NCBI GenBank assembly: GCA_963693285.1
Contig: OY848922.1
Coordinates: 2,282,923-2,346,922 of the forward strand
Reading direction: 5' to 3'
Source of the DNA: Xestospongia muta
Taxonomy: Eukaryota; Porifera; Demospongiae; Haplosclerida; Petrosiidae
DNA: 64,000 bases
In this document: in pieces, positions 26,607 through 37,359 of the stretch
How positions within the stretch are numbered: position 1 is the stretch's first letter
Layout: each line of letters starts with the position of its first letter
Translations under genes and position numbers: made by a program
Notes under the pieces: generated by a model
The model's database searches: none
What the model was told of the DNA's origin: nothing
The model's input: the letters and a program-made list of their open reading frames with translations, nothing else

Positions 26607-27842
26607 TGGTCATCAAGATATGATTTTGTGTTGTTAGATGTGTATACCACACTATGATTAGTAATACATGTATATGACTGTACTATATATACACTTCTGT
26701 TGTGATCTTGATATGGATAAAAGAAGACATCATGGACCTTTCTGGACATTACCTTTCTCACTAATTTTTTTATGTCTTTTGAAGAAGTAAAGCTATATAT
26801 AATGAATATTAATTCATTTCTCTCAAATTTAATGCATTCCTCAACATATTCTATCTCTAGATATTTTTATTACTTGTATATATCATTTTAATTACATTGT
26901 AATTAGTACAGACAAACTAACTTGTATTAACATTATGTCCATCAATTATACTAGCATAATATAATTTATAACAATTTGATAACAGAGCAATGAAACATGT
27001 ATATGTCCATTTTTATATCTATTGATCCATTCTTTAATTGGTTTATATAAGTATATTCATGATATATGAATATACTTATAACAATGAACTGTCTTTTAAT
27101 GTGTTGACATATCAATCTATTATAGTAATATCACAAATTGTGGCAGTGTCCTCTTTTAAGGTACTGTCATTATTTTCACTATAACTTATTATTATTTAAT
27201 ATCAAAATAGTGACACAGTATGTAGCTATTTTGTAATGACAAAGAAGATTACTACCCAAGTCACAAACTAGTATAGACTGTGTGGTAAGGTAGTGTAAGT
27301 GCTACAACAGATAAATAATAATTATTAAGATATAATACACATTAGTACAAAGATTAAACTTATTTATAAGTAGTACATGTACATTGTACTTTTATGATAA
27401 GACATGGATGTTTATTTAACCCCTTAGCTTTATAAATAGAAATTACATCTATGTACATAACAATGACTAAAAGTATGTATACAAATTAAAGTGTATATTG
27501 TAATGTTGTACTAAATGTATACTTACAGTGTAAATATAAAGTTAGTTCTTCAAACTTGTTTTCTACTTCATAATAGTACATGATAAATGAGTTATGAATG
27601 ATGCTTTCCAATTAAAGTACATGTAAATATAAACAAAAGTATTGATTATAAAATAACAATTATAATGCTGTTTCTGTCTTATTGGACGTCATCAGTATAA
27701 CATACCACTTATCAGTGGAGTTATAGACAGCATTATATAACACTTTAAGGAACAGTAGTATATTGTAGTTGTCAATTAATTTGTAAGTTTATTTCATAAT
27801 ACATTGTACATCTCATTAAATTGACTTATACTCCTGCACTAG
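26607..27842. other. 3' flank of array copy 3, shortened
   Basis: Matches the copy 1 flank, but about 400 bp is missing near 27258, where the sequence jumps directly to the block beginning CACAAACTAG. Copy 4 has the same deletion (near 35837), so copies 3 and 4 share a recent ancestor here. It includes a perfect 14-bp hairpin near 27047-27079. No gene seen. Confidence 0.55.
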
Positions 27843-28022
27843 ATGAGTAGTTCAAAAGTAGTGAATGTGAAAGGTAAAGATAAGGGAGAAAGAAAAGCTA
27901 CATGTACATGTAGAGTAGATAGAAGAGAAGTGAATAGAAAACTATTTACATTATTAAAATGTAGTGATTTCATTTATAATGTTATAAAATTAAATCATAA
28001 TGTTTTAAAATTACTAAATTAG
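27843..28022 (+). CDS. Small ORF, 59 aa; spacer copy 3
   Basis: Full-length counterpart of the ORF at 8103, with Asn at position 8 and LLKCSDF in place of FLKCSHF. Start, stop and length are preserved. Function unknown. Confidence 0.33.
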   Translation: MSSSKVVNVKGKDKGERKATCTCRVDRREVNRKLFTLLKCSDFIYNVIKLNHNVLKLLN

Positions 28023-28536
28023 TAGACACAATTAATAGTAGGATAAGATAAGAATACAGTTGTGGTCACTGAGGTACTTTACATGTATAGATTATGTGTG
28101 TCTTTTATTACTATATTTCCTCTAGCAATATATTGACTTTGTTGGACAACATAAGATAGTTATGTGGTAAGTATGTATACACTATAGTGTTGACAGTATT
28201 GATGTTAAAAGTTAGTAAAGTCAGTCATCACTTAGTGACATACTTGTTCAATGTTAACTATACACATGTATAATACAATTAATAACAAAAGCAAGACATT
28301 ATAGTACATGGGATGTTCAAAGTAAATATAATAATTTGAATTTTATGTTAATTAAAATATACAAAGCTATCATTCAATTATTAATAGAATAAAGATTACA
28401 ATATTGTTTATATGTTGTTTGTTGTATTATATTAATAAGATGGAGAGTTATTTGGAATGTCAGTAAGGTACAATCCATGGGACAAAGTAATGTGTTAAAG
28501 TTATTATATTAGACAATGAACTCAAGTTTGAAACAT

Positions 28537-28797
28537 CTATTTATAGTATTGAAGGATACTTAATGGAATCAAATACATTGGACATTCAAATACTTTAATA
28601 TGAGGTATGATTTCACTGAGTTTTCTCAAGGTTGTTGCTGTTGCTGTAACAAGTGTCCTTTCTTGTTGAAATATATCAATGAAAATACAGTGTTCACTAC
28701 TATCATCTGTTACATATACAACATCATAATTTGTCTGTCTTGTTGATCTAAAGTACTCTCTCGATATTAATATCAGTTCATCCATCAATCCATCCAT
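28537..28797 (-). pseudogene. Minus-strand ORF, 86 aa, truncated beside a transposon (spacer copy 3)
   Basis: Matches the C-terminal three quarters of the ORF at 8817. The N-terminal coding part and the gap to the next Kelch gene were replaced by the inverted-repeat element that begins at 28870. Confidence 0.45.
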
Positions 28798-28869
28798 TAA
28801 TAATAATACCTTATTTTCAGTAGTGCCAGCAAAAAACTGACAAAAATCACTCTCTAAATTTTAAACGTA

Positions 28870-28895
28870 GTTGAAGTTAGCCTCACATTCCTGAG
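28870..28895 (+). repeat. Left terminal inverted repeat
   Basis: Starts GTTGAAGTTAGCC. Reverse complement of 31461-31486 with one mismatch, and of 50370-50395 with none. Confidence 0.75.
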
Positions 28896-29682
28896 CCTCA
28901 CATTCGTAAGAAAACCACATCATAGACATTCCAAACGCCTACTCAGTTGGATCATTTCGAATGTGAGGCTGGAGGCTCGAATGTGAGGCTGGAAGCAGTG
29001 GTTGCACGTGAAAGAAGGTTTGTGTTTTGAATTTGCTTACATATGAATATGAAAATATCCTTGGCTTACTTCTAGGTTTGGTATATAATGTATGAACTGA
29101 GAATATGGCAATCAGGTCAGCTGTGCCAGCTATGTTTCACTCCAAGTACTGAGTAAATAAAGGTAAGTCCTGGATTTAGTACAAAACGAACGACTAACTT
29201 GAGACTCGTATATCTATCCCTACACCTACAAAGGAGATGTTTTCATTTAAATCAATAGATAACTTGTCTCTGGTGTCCAGATATGAACGTCCAACTGCCA
29301 AATGATGTTTTATTACCTCCTAATCAATTGTGATGAGTTTGATCAATGCTTTGTGAGGATTGTAAGAACTTGAAATACATGCTAAATCCTGAGTGAGTAT
29401 AGATATTGCTGACTTATATAAAAATAAAATTTTCAACAAAGTAGTCATAGCCTCAAGCCTTCACTATAGCCTTGCTATATTATATGGACTACCTAGCAAT
29501 AAGTATGAGGGATGGTAAGTATTGTTCAATGAGGCAGTAGTTCAATGGGATATTTATATCTGGACACAGACAAATCAGTTTATTAGTTTGACCAGACCTT
29601 TCTCCTAGGGTGGGAGGGGTCAGGCTATGCTAGACTAAGCGTACATGCCCCAAAATATAGCTAGGTCTAGATATTTTAATAG

Positions 29683-30982
29683 CAAATAGCACATGTGAAT
29701 ATGATTTATACGATCAACTGTACACTTTAACAGCTCAGCAAAAATAAATTTTTCAACATTTTTCGTTTTTGCTGGGTGGAGACACCCCACCTACTCTTGC
29801 AATGGTCTCGACTGCATTTGTCTTTAGAAATTACATGTGAATATGATTAATACGATCAGCTGCACACTTTAACAGCTCAGCAAAAATAAATTTTTCAACA
29901 TTTTTTGTTTTTGCTGGGTGGAGACACCCCACCTACTCTTGCAATGGTCTCGACTGCATTTGTCTTTAGAAATTACATGTGAATATGATTAATACGATCA
30001 GCTGTACACTTTAACAGCTCAGCAAAAATAAATTTTTCAACATTTTTCGTTTTTGCTAGACAGAGACACCCCACCTACTCTTGCAATGGTCTCGACTGCA
30101 TTTGTCTTTAGAAATTACATGTGAATATGATTAATACGATCAGCTGTACAGTTTAACAGCTCAACAAAAATAAATTTTTCAACATTTTTTGTTTTTGCTG
30201 GGCGGAGACACCCCACCTACTCTTGCAATGGTCTCGACTGCATTTGTCTTTAGAAATTACATGTGAATATGATTAATACGATCAGCTGTACACTTTAACA
30301 GCTCAGCAAAAATAAATTTTTCAACATTTTTCGTTTTTGCTGGGCGGAGACACCCCACCTACTCTTGCAATGGTCCCGACTGCATTTGTCTTTAGAAATT
30401 ACATGTAAATATGATTAATACGATCAGCTGTACAGTTTAACAGCTCAGCAAAAATAAATTTTTCAACATTTTTCGTTTTTGCTGGGCGGAGACACCCCAC
30501 CTACTCTTGCAATGGTCTCGACTGCATTTGTCTTTAGAAATTACATGTGAATATGATTAATACGATCAGCTGTACACTTTAACAGCTCAGCAAAAATAAA
30601 TTTTTCAACATTTTTCATTTTTGCTGGGTGGAGACACCACACCTACTCTTGCAATGGTCTCGACTGCATTTGTCTTTTGAAAATACGTGTGAATATGATT
30701 ATTACAATCCACTGTACACCTCAATAGCTCAGCAAAAATAAAATTTTCAACATTTTTTGTTTTTGCTGGGTGAAGACACCCCACCTACTCTTGCAATGGT
30801 CTCGACTGCATTTGTCTTTTGAAAATACATGTGAATATGATTATTACGATCCACTATACACCTTAATAGCTCAGCAAAAATAAATTTTTTAAAATTTTTC
30901 GTTTTTGCTGGGTGGAGACACCCCACCTACTCTTGAAATGGTCTCGACTGCATTTGTCTTTTGAAAATACATGTGAATATGA
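29683..30982. repeat. 142-bp tandem repeat, nine copies
   Basis: The word CTCGACTG (once CCCGACTG) recurs at 29807, 29949, 30091, 30233, 30375, 30517, 30659, 30801 and 30943, an exact 142-bp period. Each monomer has CAGCAAAAA and TTTTTGCTG arms that can form a hairpin. The array runs into the N gap, so its true length is unknown. The last three monomers are more diverged than the middle ones. Confidence 0.95.
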
Positions 30983-31182
30983 NNNNNNNNNNNNNNNNNN
31001 NNNNNNNNNNNNNNNNNNNNNNNNNNNNNNNNNNNNNNNNNNNNNNNNNNNNNNNNNNNNNNNNNNNNNNNNNNNNNNNNNNNNNNNNNNNNNNNNNNNN
31101 NNNNNNNNNNNNNNNNNNNNNNNNNNNNNNNNNNNNNNNNNNNNNNNNNNNNNNNNNNNNNNNNNNNNNNNNNNNNNNNNNN
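30983..31182. other. Assembly gap, 200 N
   Basis: Exactly 200 N, beginning inside the tandem repeat; the real size is unknown. ORFs crossing it are artefacts. Confidence 0.99.
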
Positions 31183-31486
31183 ATTTGGTTGTAATGTTTT
31201 TGTTTCATATATTGTTATAATATTTAACTTTAATTTTTATTTCTATTATAACCAATCTAGCATTGGTATGCATTCTCAGTGTTATACAAACAATATATAT
31301 TGTTATTGGTATTGCTCAGGCACCTTTGTCTGGTTTATTTAACTAAATATAAAAATATTTAAATATATTTTCTTAATCTTCCAAACATTAGACAGCCCCA
31401 CCCAATGATAATATTAAAGCCCACGCAACAGCAAAACCACAAGAATGTCAAATATTTGTCCTCAGGAATGTGATGCTAACTTCAAC
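31183..31486. repeat. Shared right end of the transposon family (copy 1)
   Basis: Almost identical, with one 1-base indel and a few substitutions, to 50091-50395. Both begin ATTTGGTTGTAATG and end in the terminal inverted repeat. Confidence 0.85.
31461..31486 (-). repeat. Right terminal inverted repeat
   Basis: Starts CTCAGGAATGTGATG. It lies about 90 bp upstream of the start codon of array copy 4. Confidence 0.75.
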
Positions 31487-31575
31487 AGAGTGAGTGACTC
31501 GACATTTCTTTTCATAGTCTGGTTTTACAGATCCTTCGCTAAGCTAGACTATTCTTTACCTGAGTTGTTAGTTAG

Positions 31576-34500
31576 ATGGCTACTGACATATCTTCAGGTA
31601 ATATCATACAATATCTACACTTGTTATGTAGTCGTATATTACCATATAATTATATCTGATCTCAAGATATGGTACATATCATTCTCTACAGGACAATACA
31701 AACTTGATGGAAGAGCTGATCATCACACTCAAGTGATCAGTGACAATCTATATTTGTGGGGTGGACTACAACCAAACTTACCTGGAGTACACGACAATGA
31801 TGAGAAAAAGAGATTCACATCTCAAGTAGAAATCTTCAATATTACCTCTGGTGAATGGGACACTAAACCCACCAGAGGTAATCCACCTCTAGGAGTGATC
31901 GGATACTCCTGTACTACATTTAACAAAAAGATCTATTATTTTGGAGGATACTGTGGTCATGATATCTGCTGCTATAACAGTCTGAATGAACTAGATACTT
32001 CCACTCTAACCTGGACACAGATATCACCAACAGATGATAGGAGACCAGTGATGAAGAGAGGCTATGGTGGTATGATGTTGACTGAGTATGGAGGAGTACA
32101 TCGTCTTCTTGTTATAGGAGGTGTTGGATCCCCACCTTCTACAAAACTACCACAAGCTCAGTATATTCAATTACCCAATGGTGCAGTACATACTGATGAA
32201 CAGAACCTATATAACATATCCACTAGTAAGTACATTAATGTATCATATTATATTATTAGACATCATATCATTATCATAGAGTACTGCTATTGTGTTGTAT
32301 CATCTAAATATTCCACTACTTGTATTATGATATCTATATATATTACTACTCACCATTGAACCTGATAACTATTTTAGTGTTTTCTAACTTACTAAAAGTA
32401 GATGAAGACTACAGCAGTACTTTATAGTACATGTAATTATTGTATGATGAGTGGATATATTATGAAAGTAATTGATCACCAGTAGTCATGTGACCTTTGA
32501 TTATTGTTAAACTAATCAATTGTTCGCTATATAACAACTTATATTGTATATACCTGTTACCTACATCACTTATGAAATAATTTTAGTAGAGTATTTACAA
32601 TAATAGTTTAATGATCAGTTAATGTTGATATTAATATTATAGTTGTACTAACAAACTGTCATTTTACTGATTATTATATCATGACCAAATTAGTACTATG
32701 ATACAAGTATGATGATGAGTGTTCTGTTTGTTCTACTTTTAGATGAATGGACAATACCTAATATCAGTGGACAGTGTATGCCACCTAATAGCAGCTTTGT
32801 TATGGAAATGGTCCATAATACTAGAGCAGTCATTTTTGGTGGTGTAGTTGAAGATAGTACAACAACAAGTAATACTATATATATAGTGGACATCATCAAC
32901 AATACATTGGTATGTTATATTATCATTTATACACTGACTAATAATATGTTATAATGAGTGTTAGTTAAGTTCATTTGTCTATATCTAGCACTGGCAGACT
33001 ATCACTAAACCTGATCCAGTAGAGCAGTGGCCAAAGGAAAGGGATGATCATGCTGCCAGTATTATCATTGGATCAATATCACCAATACTAGTGGTGATAG
33101 GTGGAGTGGATAATGATAAGAAAACACTAAAAGACTGCTGGATACTGGATATTAGTAAGAAGTCATGGACAAAGGTATATCATGATTTGTCACTCCAGTT
33201 CCTATGAGCTCAACAAACCAGTTACTGTTGAGCTAATGCATTGCGCTCAAATACTTAATGAAAAACAGACACAATACCTGAGTTTTGTGGCTGCTAAATC
33301 TGGCCCACCCTTCAAATTTGAATACTTACCAGGTGGATCATTTTCTACTGAGTCTCGATATGGCACTATATCTTTAAAGAAGTTTTCATTACTAGCTATA
33401 GTACTAGTTATTGGTGGTGCTGCAGTACTTGCCTTAGGAGAAGTAGCAAGACGTCATCTTACAGCAGGTAAGTAAGAAATGATTGTATTAATTTAAATAT
33501 TTATACATCCAGGTAATAAACCTTCCTGTTACTATCAAGCTTGTGTTTTTTATAAAAGTATGGATACCAATAAATGGAATTTAAATTTTGTTGTAACTCA
33601 AGATACCAAGTATTCTGAGGTAATAGGTCTATATAAGTGTATTAACTTAATTATTTTGTTTATAGTGTGTTCAAGAACTTACATCTACTGATGAACTTGG
33701 AGAAAAACATTCCAGCTTTAGATTTTCTTTTGTCTCTAAAACATTGAAGTTATTAGGATTTCCTGATGATGCAGTTGAAGGATGGGTAGTGAAACCTATT
33801 CATAATCCTCCTGTAGTAAGTGTCATAAAATATTTGCTCAATATAAAAAGCATTTATATATAATTGTATTATTTTGGTCAAAATTTAATTAGAACATAAC
33901 TTTAACATATAGGTTAACAGGAGACATGTTGATGATTTTATGGAATCAAAGAGTAGCAATCCTCCATACATTCCTGTGTTAATACGTGCTGATCCAAATG
34001 CTAAAGAAAGCTTTGAATATGCAATTACTATTGAGGGTATTGAAGTAACTGATGATGAATGTAAAACATCAGCTAATACTCAACCTAATATTCTCATCAA
34101 CAGATCACTAGTACATGATAATACACACAGTAAGTGTTTCTGTACTTCTACAGAATATGTGAATTTTTCATTGCTGATATCTTTAAGCTACATTAAGAGA
34201 CTTTTTGAACACACTTTGTTCTGTGGTTATTTCATAATATTGCTTTATATTTCAGGTTCATCTAGTACTAATGAAGTGGATCTAGTTAGAGGTCCACATT
34301 CAACATCAGGTCTGTGATATTATTGATAGCATAATTTTGTTTATTTGGAATTGTTTTAATAGTTTTCCTTAATATACTTTATATATTTATATAAATATGT
34401 TATTACTTAATTATAATAAAATAACTATTTGTGCCTACAAAATATGACCCTTACTTAGGATATTTACATTTCAAGTGATGCGTATAGTATTAGATTTGTC

Positions 34501-35103
34501 ATTACTACTACAGCTACTGAAATAAAATATAGTGTACCAATGAAAGGAATTAAATCAAATAACAAAAAGATTAATATCATACATTGTCTTCCTAGTAATG
34601 ATGGTAACTACTGACTATATTAATTTGTGTTATATAATTTTTTAGGACTATCCAGGCCAACTATTTCAAGTAATGAAAGTGTCATTGCTACAGATAACAT
34701 AGGTATGTACTAGGGTTCATGGAAATTGTTAATGTACATATTATCTATTTTTTATATTAATAATAACTGCACTATCTAATCCATAGATTCGTCCTTATTG
34801 AAGAACATTTTTATCACACATTTTGCTAACTTATCGCGTCTCATGTTAATATCTGATCACAGACTATCTCTGGCATCTGAATTACTTAGTGCTTTTCTTA
34901 TTACATTAGATTGTTATAATAGTGCTACAGATAATAGTCCAAAGTCAGATATGGAGAAAGGTCAATCTCTAATGAGAGGTCTTATGGCCAGTATCAACAC
35001 CAATCCCCAGTTATTAATGAAACTAATTAATGTGCTAAAAAATGTTGAAGCATGTAAATTGGTAGCTGAGAAAATGCAATATGATCTTTCACATTTACAA
35101 TGA
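31576..35103 (+). pseudogene. Array copy 4: Kelch gene with internal deletion of coiled coil, Death and most of ZU5; type II UPA-like and CARD-like A end retained
   Basis: Intact exons: 31576-31597, 31692-32225, 32743-32909, 32989-33174 (Kelch blades 1-5; one extra Thr codon in blade 4). Twenty bases into the next intron the sequence jumps at about 33192 into the middle of a type II ZU5 exon, whose 3' part runs to 33467. Compared with copy 5, about 2.8 kb is missing: the last Kelch blade, coiled coil, Death domain and front half of ZU5. Later exons look normal: 33513-33619, 33666-33815, 33913-34129, 34256-34309, 34646-34702, 34787-35103. The fused ZU5 fragment has no acceptor, and reading through the junction meets TGA. 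Exon 33174 ends in phase 0, however, and exon 33666 begins in phase 0. Skipping would give an in-frame protein of about 567 aa (Kelch 1-5, part of UPA, CARD-like A). It is either a pseudogene or a short signalling variant. Confidence 0.65.
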
Positions 35104-35180
35104 CATATTACCATTTTAAATTTTATTTCATTAGCTGCTTTATTTTCTAACTTTTCTATTAAAAATGAAACTTGTGTGTA

Positions 35181-35186
35181 AATAAA
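35181..35186 (+). terminator. Candidate poly(A) signal of array copy 4
   Basis: AATAAA about 78 nt after the stop, in the same context as copies 1 and 3; the 3' end is intact despite the internal deletion. Confidence 0.45.
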
Positions 35187-36396
35187 TGGTCATCAAGATA
35201 TGATTTTATGTTGTTAGATGTGTATACCACACTATGATTAGTAATACATGTATATGACTGTACTATATATACACTTCTGTTGTGATCTTGATATGGATAA
35301 AAGAAGACATCATGGACCTTTCTGGACATTAACTTTCTCACTAATTTTTTTATGTCTTTTGAAGAAGTAAAGCTATATATAATGAATATTAATTCATTTC
35401 TCTCAAATTTAATGCATTCCTCAACATATTCTATCTCTAGATATTTTTATTACTTGTATATATCATTTTAATTACATTGTAATTAGTACAGACAAACTAA
35501 CTTATATTAACATTATGTCCATCAATTATACTAAAATAATATAATTTATAACAGTTTGATAACAGAGCAATGAAACATGTATATGTCCATTTTTATATCT
35601 ATTGATCCATTCTTTAATTGGTGTATATAAGTATATTCATGATATATGAATATACTTATAACAATGAACTGTCTTTTAATGTGTTGACATATCAATCTAT
35701 TATAGTAATATCACAAATTGTGGCAGTGTCCTCTTTTAAGGTACTGTCATTATTTTCAATATAACTTATTATATAATATCAAAATAGTGACAGAGTATGT
35801 AGCTATTTTGTAATGACAAAGAAGATTATTACCCAAGTCACAAACTAGTATAGACTGTGTGGTAAGGTAGTGTAAGTGCTACAACAGATAAATAATAATT
35901 GTTAAGATATAATACACATTAGTACAAAGATTAAACTTATTTATAAGTAGTACATGTACATTGTACTTTTATGATAAGACATGGATGTTTATTTAACCCC
36001 TTAACTTTATAAATAGAAATTACATCTATGTACATAACAATGACTAAAAGTATGTATACAAATTAAAGTGTATATTGTAATGTTGTACTAAATGTATACT
36101 TACAGTGTAAATATAAAGATAGTTCTTCAAAATTGTTTTCTACTTCATAATAGTACATTATAAATGAGTTATGAATGATGCTTTCCAATTAAAGTACATG
36201 TAAATATAAACAATTATAATGCTGTTTCTGTCTTATTGGACGTCATCAGTATAACATACCACTTATCAGTGGAGTTATAGACAGCATTATATAACACTTT
36301 AAGGAACAGTAGTATATTGTAGTTGTCAATTAATTTGTAAGTTTATTTCATAATACATTGTACATCTCATTAAATTGACTTATACTCCTGCACTAG
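35187..36396. other. 3' flank of array copy 4
   Basis: Near-identical to 26607-27842, including the shared deletion and the hairpin block. No gene seen. Confidence 0.55.
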
Positions 36397-36576
36397 ATGA
36401 GTAGTTCAAAAGTAGTGGAGGTGAAAGGTAAAGATAAGGGAGAAAGAAAAGCTACATGTACATGTAGAGTAGATAGAAGAGAAGTGAATAGAAAACTATT
36501 TACATTATTAAAATGTAGTGATTTCATTTATAATCTTATAAAATTAAATCATAATGTTTTAAAATTACTAAATTAG
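36397..36576 (+). CDS. Small ORF, 59 aa; spacer copy 4
   Basis: Full-length counterpart of the ORF at 8103, nearly identical to the copy at 27843 (Glu at 8, YNLIK for YNVIK). Here the neighbouring minus-strand ORF has been mostly deleted, so the two do not depend on each other. Confidence 0.33.
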   Translation: MSSSKVVEVKGKDKGERKATCTCRVDRREVNRKLFTLLKCSDFIYNLIKLNHNVLKLLN

Positions 36577-36939
36577 TAGACACAATTAATAGTAGGATAA
36601 GATAAGAATACAGTTGTGGTCACTGAGGTACTTTCCCTAAAGTACATATACATGTATAGATTATATGTGTCTTTTATTACTATATTTCCTCTAGCAATAT
36701 ATTGACTTTGTTGGACAACATAAGATAGTTATGTGGTAAGTATGTATACACTATAGTGTTGACAGTATTGATGTTAAAGGTTAGTAAAGTCAGTCATCAC
36801 TTAGTGACATACTTGTTCAATGTTAACTATACACATGTATAATACAATTAATAACAAATCAAGACATTACAGTACATGGGATGTTCAAAGTAAATATAAT
36901 AATTTGAATTTTATGTTAATTAAAATATACAAAGCAGTC

Positions 36940-37086
36940 ATGTCTGTCTTGTTGATCTAAAGTACTCTCTTGATATTAATATCAGTTCATCCATCAATCC
37001 ATCCATTAATAATAATACCTTCTTTTCAGTAGTGCTGGCCAAAACTGGCACTCTCTAAATACAGAGACTTCACAACTTCCACAAAC
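36940..37086 (-). pseudogene. Remnant of the minus-strand ORF (spacer copy 4)
   Basis: Only the DNA for the N-terminal half survives (equivalent to roughly 9025-9172), with small deletions. The C-terminal half was lost in a deletion whose junction lies near 36940. Confidence 0.45.
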
Positions 37087-37359
37087 CTAACTGTTGATTC
37101 TTACCCAGTGTCTACCTTCAGTCCTCATAACTTGTGTCAATGAAGTTAGTAGAGTTGTAATGATAGAGATAATACGAACTTATTTTTTCATAGAACCTTT
37201 ATGCATCCATTCATACAAGTAATGCGTCCTTTGCGTAAGAACGATCACGTGACATTTTGAGCTCCACCAAAAAGTGTAGGAGTGACTTAATATTTCTTTT
37301 CATAGTCTGCCTTTACCGAGCCTTCGCTAAGACTATTCTTTACCTGAGTTGTTAGTTAG
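37087..37359. promoter_or_regulatory. Putative promoter region of array copy 5
   Basis: Counterpart of 9168-9453, retained although the adjoining minus-strand ORF is mostly deleted. Positional inference only. Confidence 0.35.

Larger units (their letters stand above)
28870..31486. mobile_element. Inverted-repeat element replacing the spacer upstream of copy 4
   Basis: Bounded by inverted 26-mers: 28870-28895 and 31461-31486, one mismatch. Just inside the left end are two direct copies of AGCCTCACATTC (28879, 28894) and two inverted ones (28959, 28979). The interior has no sizeable ORF, a nine-copy 142-bp tandem array and the assembly gap. Against the spacer upstream of copy 3, about 200-240 bp is missing at the insertion, so it was not a simple insertion with target duplication. 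Probably a non-autonomous DNA transposon (inference). Confidence 0.6.

Noticed and set aside
29683..30982. CRISPR-like array
   Set aside because: Whole 142-bp monomers are repeated with no unique spacers, in a eukaryotic context.
30912..31220. ORFs crossing the N run
   Set aside because: Their middle is undetermined sequence; the ends are satellite and transposon.
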